Origin: a virus
Virus record (IMG/VR): IMGVR_UViG_3300020162_002681
Coordinates: 82,233-146,232 of that record
Length of the DNA: 64,000 bases
Direction: 5' to 3' (one strand)
The notes beneath the pieces are model-generated. The model did not search any database. It had not been told where the DNA came from and saw only the letters and a program-made list of their open reading frames with translations. Shown piece after piece: positions 43,258 through 50,066 of the stretch. Every line of letters starts with the position of its first letter. The first letter of the stretch is position 1. A program made the translations under genes and the position numbers.

Positions 43258-43938
43258 TCATGACTTTGTGTAGTAAATAGCTCTAGATGTGTCTTTGCGT
43301 TCTGTGTAGCCTAAATCTTCCATAATAGATTTAAGGAGCTTCTGTGTACTGTCTGGATAGCCTTCGCAAGCTTTCTTGATATCTTTAAGGAAGATGCGAG
43401 TACGTTTTTTTGTTGTGTAGGTTGAGAAATAGTTTTCAAGATACTCTTCGACGAAATTAACAAGGATATTATCTTGTCTACGCAAAATTGCAAAATACCT
43501 CTTAATTCCAGTTAATAGTACTCCGTAAGGTATATGCCCAGAAAAATAGTTTTGTAAGTCTATTGACAAGAATGCTATACAGTCGTCTCCATCTTTTATT
43601 GGAGAGTTTTTGTAGAGTAGCCGCTTATCTTCTGCATCATAGCTAAATTTGTCTACAAGGTGGGGGGCAGTCACAAAAAACTTAGCTAACTTGGTTTCGG
43701 TTACTCTGGTATCTTTGGCACTTTCAATTAACTCACGTAATTGTGCGTTAGTTTGTTCCTGATTCTTAACTACACTATCTAAATTTTTTACTGTCTCAGC
43801 AAGAGTACCTAGAACTACGCTAAGAACATACCTGTAGTTTTCAGTGTTGGCAGCTTCTAAAATTGCCTCACTGTCTATGGGTCTGGTAGCAAGTGATGTT
43901 TCAATTGTATCAGCCTCTATGGGGTTTGCATACTTCAT
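43258..43938 (-). CDS. hypothetical protein, first minus-strand gene
   Basis: 226 residues, starting 22 bases after a candidate extended -10 promoter. A helical N-terminal 90 residues (LAETVKNLDSVVKNQEQTNAQL coiled-coil-like) is followed by a mixed domain with KRYFAILRRQDNIL and a basic C-terminus (IFLKDIKKACEGYPDSTQK, MEDLGYTERKDTSRAIYYT). The end may be a small winged-helix DNA-binding module. As first gene of the late strand it could be a regulator, but this is speculative. Confidence 0.6.
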   Translation of the reverse strand: MKYANPIEADTIETSLATRPIDSEAILEAANTENYRYVLSVVLGTLAETVKNLDSVVKNQEQTNAQLRELIESAKDTRVTETKLAKFFVTAPHLVDKFSYDAEDKRLLYKNSPIKDGDDCIAFLSIDLQNYFSGHIPYGVLLTGIKRYFAILRRQDNILVNFVEEYLENYFSTYTTKKRTRIFLKDIKKACEGYPDSTQKLLKSIMEDLGYTERKDTSRAIYYTKS

Positions 43939-43960
43939 ATCTATCTTTATTACTATTTAA

Positions 43961-43971
43961 TAAGTATAGCA
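43961..43971 (-). promoter_or_regulatory. extended -10 promoter for the minus-strand genes
   Basis: On the minus strand ATGCTATACTTA contains TG-C-TATACT and the TATACTTA octamer. It lies about 23 bases before the ATG at 43938. A perfect inverted repeat (ACAGCATAG, AAAAA, CTATGCTGT; 43978-44000) covers the place where a -35 box would be, so a repressor or activator may bind here. Confidence 0.45.
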
Positions 43972-43973
43972 TA

Positions 43974-44490
43974 ACCAACAGCATAGAAAAACTATGCTGT
44001 CTTTTTCTGTTTGTAAACTATTGGTAGTCGAGAAAAAGCTAGCGGTATGTCAGGTGTTTGCTGCCTATACTTTCAAATTTGCATACTTATTGAAGTGCCT
44101 CAAACGTCGAGAAATCGTTGAATAACCATTGTTTTTGGTGCGCCTTATATTACTGCTTCTTCTTCTGGTAATCCAAACTTCTACTACTGCTAGGTATGTT
44201 TTAGCCATGCGGCGCTTGAGCCAGTACCTCAGTATCTTCCCTATTTAGCATATGAATCTACCCGTTTTGCCGTACTATCTATGTCATTTCACGATATGTA
44301 TGAAAGCCCGTCGGCGGTGAGACAATGCTGTGATGGCGCAAACTCGTTGGTATATGTGTAGATGATTGCAATTGCAACTATGTTGAGGCTGAAATGTAGA
44401 GTAGGTTGAAGCAAGTGGGGCAAACTATCATCTCTCGTTTAACTCTCGTATATACGAAGATAACATAGTTCTCCATTATCCCTCATATCG
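43974..44490. other. divergent intergenic control region without genes
   Basis: About 500 bases without a supportable gene separate the leftward late genes from the rightward early genes. It begins with the inverted repeat at 43978-44000 followed by CTTTTTC. No further strong repeat was found by eye; there are short G/C-rich islands (CCCGTCGGCGGTGAG near 44310) and GATTGCAATTGCAAC near 44365. It is a natural place for promoters, operators or a replication origin, none of which can be proven here. Confidence 0.6.
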
Positions 44491-44499
44491 TGCTATAAT
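44491..44499 (+). promoter_or_regulatory. extended -10 promoter for the rightward genes
   Basis: TGCTATAAT carries a perfect TATAAT at 44494-44499 with the TG of an extended -10 box. A transcript would begin near 44506 and have a 60-base leader ending with AAGGAG before the ATG at 44568. There is no clear -35 box, as usual for extended -10 promoters. It is the best candidate for the first early promoter. Confidence 0.6.
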
Positions 44500-44567
44500 C
44501 CTTACAGTGAAAGCGTTACAGCCTAATCACTACTCTCTCACACAAACATTACTAAGGAGAAATTAAA

Positions 44568-44981
44568 ATGTATTCAGTAAATATTCGTTCAATAAATAGC
44601 ATATTCAATTTGTTGCATAGCCTAAAAATCGCTCTCATGACTTGCGAGTTAGTAAATGCCCAAACATACCTAAAGACATTTTTAAGTAGCTTAGCGGTCA
44701 AACTGCATAATACAGAATTACATATATGCAATTGCAAGAAGTGCACATACAAAATCTTGAAACATGTACGCGCTATATATGTTAATACGAAATTTACGGG
44801 ACAAAAAAGAATTTTCAAACTTTTTTCTCTATACGCTGTAAGACTTTCAGGCACTTTTAAACGGGTACATACTGTAAGGGGGGTTTACATTCTACGCGAT
44901 AGGGTTTATATTGATTCACATGAGATACGAGATAAGCAAAGCCAAGCGGTTAAACGCAAAGTCAAGCTCTCTATCCTATAG
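44568..44981 (+). CDS. first early gene, small basic protein
   Basis: 137 residues after a strong ribosome binding site (ACTAAGGAG at 44549-44557). The product is very basic and rich in Lys, Arg, Ile and Cys, for example HICNCKKCTYKILKHVR, KRKVKLS. As the first gene behind a strong promoter it may be a host-takeover protein binding nucleic acid. The opposite-strand frame (44552-44854) is a shadow. No known family recognised. Confidence 0.65.
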   Translation: MYSVNIRSINSIFNLLHSLKIALMTCELVNAQTYLKTFLSSLAVKLHNTELHICNCKKCTYKILKHVRAIYVNTKFTGQKRIFKLFSLYAVRLSGTFKRVHTVRGVYILRDRVYIDSHEIRDKQSQAVKRKVKLSIL

Positions 44982-45439
44982 CTGACTTGGTTTCTAGCTA
45001 ACCTGAAAAAGATTTATTCAAAAAGGGTTGACATTCAAAAAGAAACCTACTAAGCTACTAAAGCGAACTAAAAAATCGCAAAACAACAAAAAAGAGCGCT
45101 TAACTCTTAAATATTAAGCGATTGAACCTTGAAAACTGAATATAGACTAGCGTTAAATCGCATCAAGTAATCAGTCTTGAGCGTCAAAACTTAGTACCTG
45201 TGTAAAAGATATCCTGTGATAAGGTTACGAGTGGAAAAGTACGGTTAGTCAGCTTATCTAGATAGCCTAGCAAACTACTAGAGACGCTTGCATTATTGCT
45301 TAGTGTGAGGCTGAAAAGCTTGTAACACTTATAAAGAGAAGGGTAGGCGTTATTCAACCGCTAAACCTTAAAAAGTTTTTTCGGAAAAATTTCGCTAAAC
45401 CTCTTAGTCGTGCTTACTGTGCTGTTAGGGACTAACGAT
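44982..45439 (+). other. long untranslated stretch with repeat and hairpins
   Basis: No gene is supportable here. TTGACA at about 45027 could be a weak -35 box. CGCTTAA (45097-45103) and TTAAGCG (45114-45120) form a hairpin. At 45312-45359 lies a 48-base element, similar to 46511-46558. A CTGTGCTG element lies at 45417-45424, just before the next start. A structured leader or small RNA is possible. Confidence 0.45.
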
Positions 45440-45682
45440 ATGTTAACTACCGAACAATACAAATTACTAGAAACATTATCTAGCGATGACATCAGACTAA
45501 TCAAGAGCGCTGTTACTTCTGACAACGTTCTAAACAAAACACGCTTTATTAAAATAGGCGATGCAATGAAAACCCATAAACTCATAGAGAGAGGGATTAT
45601 TGAGTCATACACAATAGACGGAAAATATAAAACAAGCGTTACAAAGGAATATTTTTCTTTGGCTTGCAGACTAGCATCATAA
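45440..45682 (+). CDS. hypothetical early protein
   Basis: 80 residues from ATG at 45440; a GTG 30 bases upstream is possible but lies within the CTGTGCTG element. A weak TTAGGGAC precedes the ATG. The protein is a mixed helical domain, MLTTEQYKLLETLSSDDIRLIK at its start and YKTSVTKEYFSLACRLAS at its end, suggestive of a small winged helix. Function unknown. Confidence 0.6.
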   Translation: MLTTEQYKLLETLSSDDIRLIKSAVTSDNVLNKTRFIKIGDAMKTHKLIERGIIESYTIDGKYKTSVTKEYFSLACRLAS

Positions 45683-45843
45683 AACACCAATTATCAACAG
45701 CACAGCAAACACGATTAAGAACTCTCTATAAGTCACACTGTAAGCGCTTAAAACATTCTGAGAATATAGCGCTATATAAAACACTGTTACTTCTTTCTGT
45801 ATTCCATACTGTGCTGTATAACTACACATAGGAGAATACCAAA
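45683..45843 (+). promoter_or_regulatory. structured leader with CAGCACAG / CTGTGCTG pair
   Basis: CAGCACAG at 45698-45705 can pair with CTGTGCTG at 45809-45816, closing a loop of about 100 bases, shortly before the ribosome binding site ATAGGAG. The part 45785-45820 is also nearly the reverse complement of 46070-46105 in the next leader. This suggests two alternative RNA structures. Confidence 0.5.
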
Positions 45844-46065
45844 ATGACTGATATACAAGCAATTGAAAGAAAGATTAAAAAGAAAGATGGACTACTAAAC
45901 AGTTTTTGTGACGACTTAAAACAAGAGCGTTTAGATGGTATCAATACTACATCTACAGAAAAGATTATCAATGAAATATCTGATGAGATTGAAATACTAG
46001 AAACAAACCTATATAATTTGATACAGTTTGAATCATCCGCTAATTCTAGCTTATCGTTTGTATAA
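45844..46065 (+). CDS. small coiled-coil protein
   Basis: 73 residues after a strong site (ATAGGAG, 45828-45834). The whole protein is predicted helical and charged (IERKIKKKDGLLNSFCDDLKQE, IINEISDEIEILETNLYNL), a coiled-coil hairpin in character. It is flanked by 36-base near-perfect inverted repeats, one in each leader. Function unknown; small early coiled-coil proteins often bind host proteins. Confidence 0.7.
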   Translation: MTDIQAIERKIKKKDGLLNSFCDDLKQERLDGINTTSTEKIINEISDEIEILETNLYNLIQFESSANSSLSFV

Positions 46066-46266
46066 ACACTTTACAGCACAGCATAGAGTATAGAAAGAAG
46101 TAACTAAGACAATGACACACTTAACTTAAAACAGTTAAGGTGAGCTATAGGCTACTAGCTGCAAGATTGCTAGGTTAAACTATCCTTGCTACTGTAACTT
46201 GGTTAAGTTAGTCTAGTCCTAACTGTGCTGTAAAGCTTATCACTTGAAAATATAGGAGATAAGACA
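46066..46266 (+). promoter_or_regulatory. structured leader with long inverted repeats
   Basis: CTTTACAGCACAG at 46069-46081 can pair with CTGTGCTGTAAAG at 46223-46235 (13 bp), closing about 140 bases. The same 5' segment (46070-46105) is also nearly complementary to 45785-45820, upstream of the previous gene. The two pairings exclude each other. The next ribosome binding site follows the second arm. Confidence 0.5.
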
Positions 46267-46464
46267 ATGTTAGAATCACTACAACTTTTCTACGGTTGGT
46301 TAGCAATAGCTATAACGTTAGAAATACATCATAATTCGTATATCTGCGAGTTACCTGATAATTTGCACTGTAAAGATATAGAATTTCATTGTATAGAACA
46401 AAACCTTAAATCGGATAGATGGTTAGCAGCAGCTAACGAATTACACAATAAGTTATTTAAGTAA
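46267..46464 (+). CDS. hypothetical early protein
   Basis: 65 residues after TATAGGAG. A hydrophobic start (FYGWLAIAITLEI) and a Cys/His-rich middle (YICELPDNLHCKDIEFHCIEQN) suggest a possible metal-binding mini-domain. It sits between two structured leaders. No recognised family. Confidence 0.6.
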   Translation: MLESLQLFYGWLAIAITLEIHHNSYICELPDNLHCKDIEFHCIEQNLKSDRWLAAANELHNKLFK

Positions 46465-46510
46465 ACATAGCTACGGTACAGCTAAGACTAGCACTGCTAG
46501 TTCGTATGAG

Positions 46511-46558
46511 TGAAAAGCTTGTAACATTATGGGAGAAGGGGTGTACCCTTATTCAACC
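46511..46558 (+). repeat. 48-base leader element, second copy
   Basis: The first 16 bases (TGAAAAGCTTGTAACA) and the last 10 (TTATTCAACC) are identical to 45312-45359, and the middle is similar. Both copies are 48 bases long. A third, weaker relative is at about 50476-50512. The core GGGTGTACCC can form a hairpin. Just before the next gene, CTTGGTT and AACCAAG form another hairpin at 46593-46608. Confidence 0.5.
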
Positions 46559-46619
46559 CTATCTCATAATTTCTAAAAATTCTATCCAATAATGGCTTGG
46601 TTTTAACCAAGATAGAAAA

Positions 46620-46910
46620 ATGAATCAATTCTACGGTTTTTATGACGATTCTACTGATACAAGCTTAGTATTTGAAGCTGAGAACGGTAAGCAAGCTAAT
46701 AATTTAGCCTGTGATGAAGGTATCATTTTTGAAAATACCCATACTTGCGGTTGCTGTTCTAATGAAGTTTACAGATATGATGATGATGAAGAAGGGGGTA
46801 CTTGGGAAGAGCTTTTAGAGAGTTATCAAGAACATCCCAAAACTATAGAATATTATCGTCTAAAAGTTCATTTTTTAGATGATACTGTAAAGTATCTCTA
46901 TTCTAAATAA
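46620..46910 (+). CDS. hypothetical early protein with Cys motif
   Basis: 96 residues, acidic. The sequence THTCGCCSNEVYRYDDDEEGG has a closely spaced Cys cluster that could bind zinc. There is no clear ribosome binding site: a hairpin (CTTGGTT, AACCAAG) lies right before the ATG, so translation may be controlled. The end VHFLDDTVKYLY resembles the C-terminus of small phage modulators. Family unknown. Confidence 0.6.
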   Translation: MNQFYGFYDDSTDTSLVFEAENGKQANNLACDEGIIFENTHTCGCCSNEVYRYDDDEEGGTWEELLESYQEHPKTIEYYRLKVHFLDDTVKYLYSK

Positions 46911-46922
46911 TTGATTTTTCCT

Positions 46923-46967
46923 AGCTGTATCGTATCGCATGGTACAGCTAAGAGCAATCAAGCTCTT
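46923..46967 (+). promoter_or_regulatory. tandem hairpin leader
   Basis: Two hairpins follow each other: AGCTGTA (46923-46929) with TACAGCT (46943-46949), and AAGAGC (46950-46955) with GCTCTT (46962-46967). The block TTGATTTTTCCTAGCTGT before it matches the leaders at 48.4 and 50.2 kb. The next gene starts at 47006. It could be a translational or transcriptional control element. Confidence 0.5.
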
Positions 46968-47005
46968 TTCATCCGTACTGGCTAGTCTATAAGGCTAGAT
47001 GATTT

Positions 47006-47314
47006 ATGCAATATCACGCTTTAACTCTCGGTCGCAATATAGGCGATACAGTTGACGCAATTCCTGTAGAGTCTGCTGTACAGTTTGTAGATTCTGAACT
47101 AAATGCACAATACGGTATAGATTGTTTCTCAGTCTATGAAGGTTGTGGGTATTGGTGCGGTAGTCGTGAAAATACTATTCGGTTTGAGATATTTGGGCTG
47201 TCTGATAGTAATGCTAGACAGTTAGCAGCTACTATCGCTACTCGCTTTAATCAGGAAGCTGTAATGCTCTTGTCTATCAACTCACGCCCAAAATTCATTA
47301 AAGGAGATGAGTAG
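47006..47314 (+). CDS. hypothetical early protein
   Basis: 102 residues. It contains DCFSVYEGCGYWCGSRENTIRF, with three Cys close together, followed by a helix SNARQLAATIATRFNQEA. The fold seems alpha/beta. It follows the tandem hairpin leader and is directly followed by a tiny membrane protein gene. Family not recognised. Confidence 0.6.
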   Translation: MQYHALTLGRNIGDTVDAIPVESAVQFVDSELNAQYGIDCFSVYEGCGYWCGSRENTIRFEIFGLSDSNARQLAATIATRFNQEAVMLLSINSRPKFIKGDE

Positions 47315-47482
47315 ATGGAAGCTTTAATCGGTGCTGTCTTGTTTGGTGCTGTTGCTCCTAGCTTTGTAGCCTTGAATCTGTTTATTTCTGGTATGCAAAA
47401 AGATGACAAAATTCGGAATCTTGAAACAAAGATAGAGACGTTTGAGACGGTTCTATCTGTAATGAAAAAGAAAGAATTTTAA
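47315..47482 (+). CDS. tiny membrane protein, paralogue A
   Basis: 55 residues: a hydrophobic segment ALIGAVLFGAVAPSFVALNLFI followed by a charged helix and the end VMKKKEF. A second copy with clear similarity is at 49081-49251, also ending VMKKKEF. Each copy is directly upstream of a larger gene, with overlap or near overlap. GGAG lies upstream. Function may be to disturb or anchor at the host membrane, but there is no proof. Confidence 0.65.
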   Translation: MEALIGAVLFGAVAPSFVALNLFISGMQKDDKIRNLETKIETFETVLSVMKKKEF

Positions 47483-48270
47483 TGAGTTCTCCTATGCGGA
47501 TAGTCTTGTACTATCCCGTTAAGAGCATTCATTTTGCTGAATGTTTCTACTATCCTTTATGGCTTGGCTACACAGTCAAGATAGTTATGTCGCCTAAAAT
47601 CAGTTTTATTCTCGCTAACGTAAATGAAAGCGTTATTCGTTCTCAAGTTGAGAAGTATTACAATCTATCTGTACAACATTATGCAGATACTAAAGATTGG
47701 TACGTTTCAGAATTTCACGAAACAGCAAAATTCTGTCACGCAGTTAACCCGAAGTTTACTTTGATTCAATGGTGTGGCGTTATTGCTGCCCTATCCCCCT
47801 CTACTTCTTGGGATAAAAATGTCTACTATGCGATAAAACTAGCAGAATTGACACAAGCAGAAATCAGTGAACCTGATACGCTGTACAACTTTGGGGTGAG
47901 GGCAATGTATCGGCTATCCTTGAAAAAATCCTTGCAAATTCTATCTATTGAACAAAATGAGTTGCAAGAATCTGCTATTTTGAAAATTTTGAACGCCCCA
48001 AAAACGTCTCATTTTTTCTTGAACGGGTTGTATCCTAATCAAGAAACAGGTAGCACTATAGACAGTCACATGGCACAAATCTTTTGCCCTGACTTAAAAG
48101 GGAGTCTGTCGCCTACTCTCGCCGCCTATCGTGAAAGTGAGAAAATCTTCAATCGTATTGCTAGGGAGAAGGGCTTGCTAAGTCATCAGCTTCAAGCTAT
48201 GGTATGGTGTGCGAAAGTGTATGGTGTGCCACGTCCTAAGCAGCTAAAACTTGACATCAACTTGGTGTAA
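47482..48270 (+). CDS. conserved phage protein, DUF7178-like
   Basis: 262 residues from ATG overlapping the previous stop (TAATG); an internal ATG at 47587 is an alternative. The middle reads LIQWCGVIAALSPSTSWDKNVYYA, then HFFLNGLYPN, TIDSHMAQIF, and near the end HQLQAMVWCAKVYG. This order of motifs (aGvIAaLSP..W..N, F..nl, TiD.H, QA..W) is common to a conserved phage family of unknown function, possibly a helical DNA-glycosylase-like fold. The family name is my recollection and should be checked. Confidence 0.65.
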   Translation: MSSPMRIVLYYPVKSIHFAECFYYPLWLGYTVKIVMSPKISFILANVNESVIRSQVEKYYNLSVQHYADTKDWYVSEFHETAKFCHAVNPKFTLIQWCGVIAALSPSTSWDKNVYYAIKLAELTQAEISEPDTLYNFGVRAMYRLSLKKSLQILSIEQNELQESAILKILNAPKTSHFFLNGLYPNQETGSTIDSHMAQIFCPDLKGSLSPTLAAYRESEKIFNRIAREKGLLSHQLQAMVWCAKVYGVPRPKQLKLDINLV

Positions 48271-48274
48271 TATC

Positions 48275-48391
48275 ATGAAAAACGAAGATTTAATTGATAG
48301 ATGTATAGGTGTAAGCATATTCCTTATAAGTGCTTACTTATTTACAGCTTGTTTAGCAGATATTATCATTCACATTGCAGCTAAAACTTGA
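48275..48391 (+). CDS. tiny membrane peptide, 38 residues
   Basis: Starts ATG at 48275 and ends TGA at 48391. One hydrophobic segment (VSIFLISAYLFTACLADIIIHIAA) and few charges. It has no strong ribosome binding site but follows the previous gene by 4 bases, so it could be coupled. Small membrane peptides are frequent here. Confidence 0.45.
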   Translation: MKNEDLIDRCIGVSIFLISAYLFTACLADIIIHIAAKT

Positions 48392-48441
48392 GGTAAAATT
48401 GTGAAAACTTGGGAATATACTAAACGCTCTTGACTATTCCT

Positions 48442-48485
48442 AGCTGTATAGTGTAAGCTTCTATACAGCTAAGAGTATTCACTCT
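48442..48485 (+). promoter_or_regulatory. tandem hairpin leader
   Basis: AGCTGTATAG (48442-48451) pairs perfectly with CTATACAGCT (48461-48470), followed by AGAGT (48472-48476) with ACTCT (48481-48485). The block TTGACTATTCCTAGCTGT before it is shared with the leaders at 46.9 and 50.2 kb. The next gene starts at 48519 after CGGAG. Confidence 0.55.
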
Positions 48486-48518
48486 AAATTGTTCATTACT
48501 AAATCGGAGATGACAGCT

Positions 48519-49037
48519 ATGTTACAAGAACTAGCAGACAGATATATTGAGGGTAGGGATGAGACTTCTTTTCTGCCCAAACTTACAGGCGAAATTCTGT
48601 CGGGTTGGATTAATCATGACTATGATGAAATTATCGATAAGGGCTTGCAAGTTGAGTTAACCGCAAATCCTGCAAGTTACAAAACCACGCAAGAGCTATT
48701 TGACGATATTGCTCAAAACAATCATGTATTTATTTTCTCTCTTTACAATCAACATCCTTTATGGGATGAAGCAACCAATCAAAAGTTGAGAGCAGTACAC
48801 GATTATCGTCATCACTTTGAGTCTGGCAAGAGTTCGCTAGGGTTTAGTCTGTACGGTGAGTTTGAAGCTTACCAGAAAGCAAAAACTGATTTGCATGACT
48901 ACTTGTGGAAACATGAAAGCGTACCTACACTAGAACTCTATCCTACACTTGACAAAATCTTGTTTAGCGAGATAGTCCTACAAGCTGCTGTAAAGCATTA
49001 CACTGGTGAATTTGCAGCACAAAAGATTGTGTTCTAG
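48519..49037 (+). CDS. hypothetical early protein
   Basis: 172 residues from ATG at 48519, chosen because GGAG lies 9 bases upstream; earlier in-frame starts at 48489 (TTG) and 48510 are too close to or inside the leader. The middle reads LRAVHDYRHHFESGKSSLGFSLYGEFEAYQKA, with a His/Asp cluster like metal-dependent phage proteins of unknown function. The rest is helical. A metal-binding enzyme is possible; not recognised further. Confidence 0.65.
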   Translation: MLQELADRYIEGRDETSFLPKLTGEILSGWINHDYDEIIDKGLQVELTANPASYKTTQELFDDIAQNNHVFIFSLYNQHPLWDEATNQKLRAVHDYRHHFESGKSSLGFSLYGEFEAYQKAKTDLHDYLWKHESVPTLELYPTLDKILFSEIVLQAAVKHYTGEFAAQKIVF

Positions 49038-49080
49038 TTCACTCGCTTCTACTCGTTAATTAAAAGGAAAATAAAATAAA

Positions 49081-49251
49081 ATGACTGAATTATTTATCAC
49101 AGGTGCGCTTTTCGGTGCTGTAGTACCTAGCTTTCTAGCTTTCAATCTTCTCATCACTGGTATTTCCAAAGATGAAAAAATTCGACTTCTAGAAGTTGAG
49201 ATTGCTTGCACCGACAAAATCTTGGGTGTTATGAAGAAAAAGGAGTTTTAG
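49081..49251 (+). CDS. tiny membrane protein, paralogue B
   Basis: 56 residues with a hydrophobic segment LFITGALFGAVVPSFLAFNLLI, then a charged helix and the end VMKKKEF. It shares GALFGAV-type, PSF-A-NL and DEKIR/DDKIR motifs with 47315-47482. It follows AGGAAAATAAAATAAA and is directly followed by the next gene at 49252. The pair suggests a segment duplication. Confidence 0.65.
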   Translation: MTELFITGALFGAVVPSFLAFNLLITGISKDEKIRLLEVEIACTDKILGVMKKKEF

Positions 49252-49851
49252 ATGGCTATTACAAGACTGCAACCACATCGCATGAATTTTTTGGGATTCA
49301 TTGAAAATCTCGACATATTCTTATCAAGTCTCCCAAAAGGTTTTGTGCATGGTAACGAGAAACACATAGCACAGTTGCCACATAATGAGAGTATCAAGGC
49401 GCATTATCGCTTCTGGCTTGAGAATGTACAGCCAACTTGCTATCGTGTCGTGGAGATTGAACCAGAGCTATTCCTTTGCATCCGAGATACTAATTCTACA
49501 ATCAATAAATGTGTAGTTCATAAAACTAGCGATTTTGTTGACTTCCATTCTGGGCGCTATTTTGAAGATGAGATTGCCGCAAACGAATACATCGATAAAG
49601 AATTGGAGAAAGCAAAAAAACCTAAACTGACTCTAAGAGATGGTACGCCCTACAATAAAGGAACTAGGGTAAAACACTACGATAGATTCGAGCGAGACAG
49701 TATAAAAACCCGTCTTGACTATATCGGTGAAGTAGTTTCTATAGAGTATTCTGTACATGGTGCTGACTATGTAGGCGTTTTGATTGATGGTGATATTCGC
49801 CACTTCTTTAGTAGTGAATTAATCCCTGCTGACAAGTACGTTAAACAATAG
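49252..49851 (+). CDS. hypothetical early protein
   Basis: 199 residues. An alpha/beta N-terminal part (NEKHIAQLPHNESIKAHYRFW) is followed by a Lys-rich linker (KELEKAKKPKLTLRDG) and a small beta-barrel-like C-terminal domain (GTRVKHYDRF, YIGEVVSIEYSVHGADYVGV), similar to small SH3-like folds. Start directly follows the previous TAG. Function unknown. Confidence 0.65.
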   Translation: MAITRLQPHRMNFLGFIENLDIFLSSLPKGFVHGNEKHIAQLPHNESIKAHYRFWLENVQPTCYRVVEIEPELFLCIRDTNSTINKCVVHKTSDFVDFHSGRYFEDEIAANEYIDKELEKAKKPKLTLRDGTPYNKGTRVKHYDRFERDSIKTRLDYIGEVVSIEYSVHGADYVGVLIDGDIRHFFSSELIPADKYVKQ

Positions 49852-49859
49852 GTAAGATT

Positions 49860-50066
49860 ATGCTCAACATTCAAAAGAAAGCATTCAAAAAAGAACTCAC
49901 TGAACTCCTCAGAAAATACAACGTCTCAATCAGTACAGGTGGTTATGGCGATTATTTTGAGGTTAAGGAGATTGGAACTAATCAAGATATTCTAATCATC
50001 AATGAGATTGAAATAACCTCCTCACAACTCGACAATAATTGTGAAGTAGTCATTAAAGAGGTATGA
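49860..50066 (+). CDS. small hypothetical protein
   Basis: 68 residues, Lys-rich N-terminus (MLNIQKKAFKKELTELLRKY) then a beta-rich part with Asn and Glu. Its stop overlaps the next start by ATGA. No motif recognised. Confidence 0.55.
   Translation: MLNIQKKAFKKELTELLRKYNVSISTGGYGDYFEVKEIGTNQDILIINEIEITSSQLDNNCEVVIKEV

Noticed and set aside
44552-44854. 100-residue minus-strand frame opposite the first early gene
   Set aside because: The plus-strand gene has a strong ribosome binding site and promoter; this frame has neither.
44982-45439. Possible tRNA or rRNA-like sequence
   Set aside because: A phrase similar to ribosomal spacer text occurs, but no cloverleaf or conserved rRNA segment can be found.
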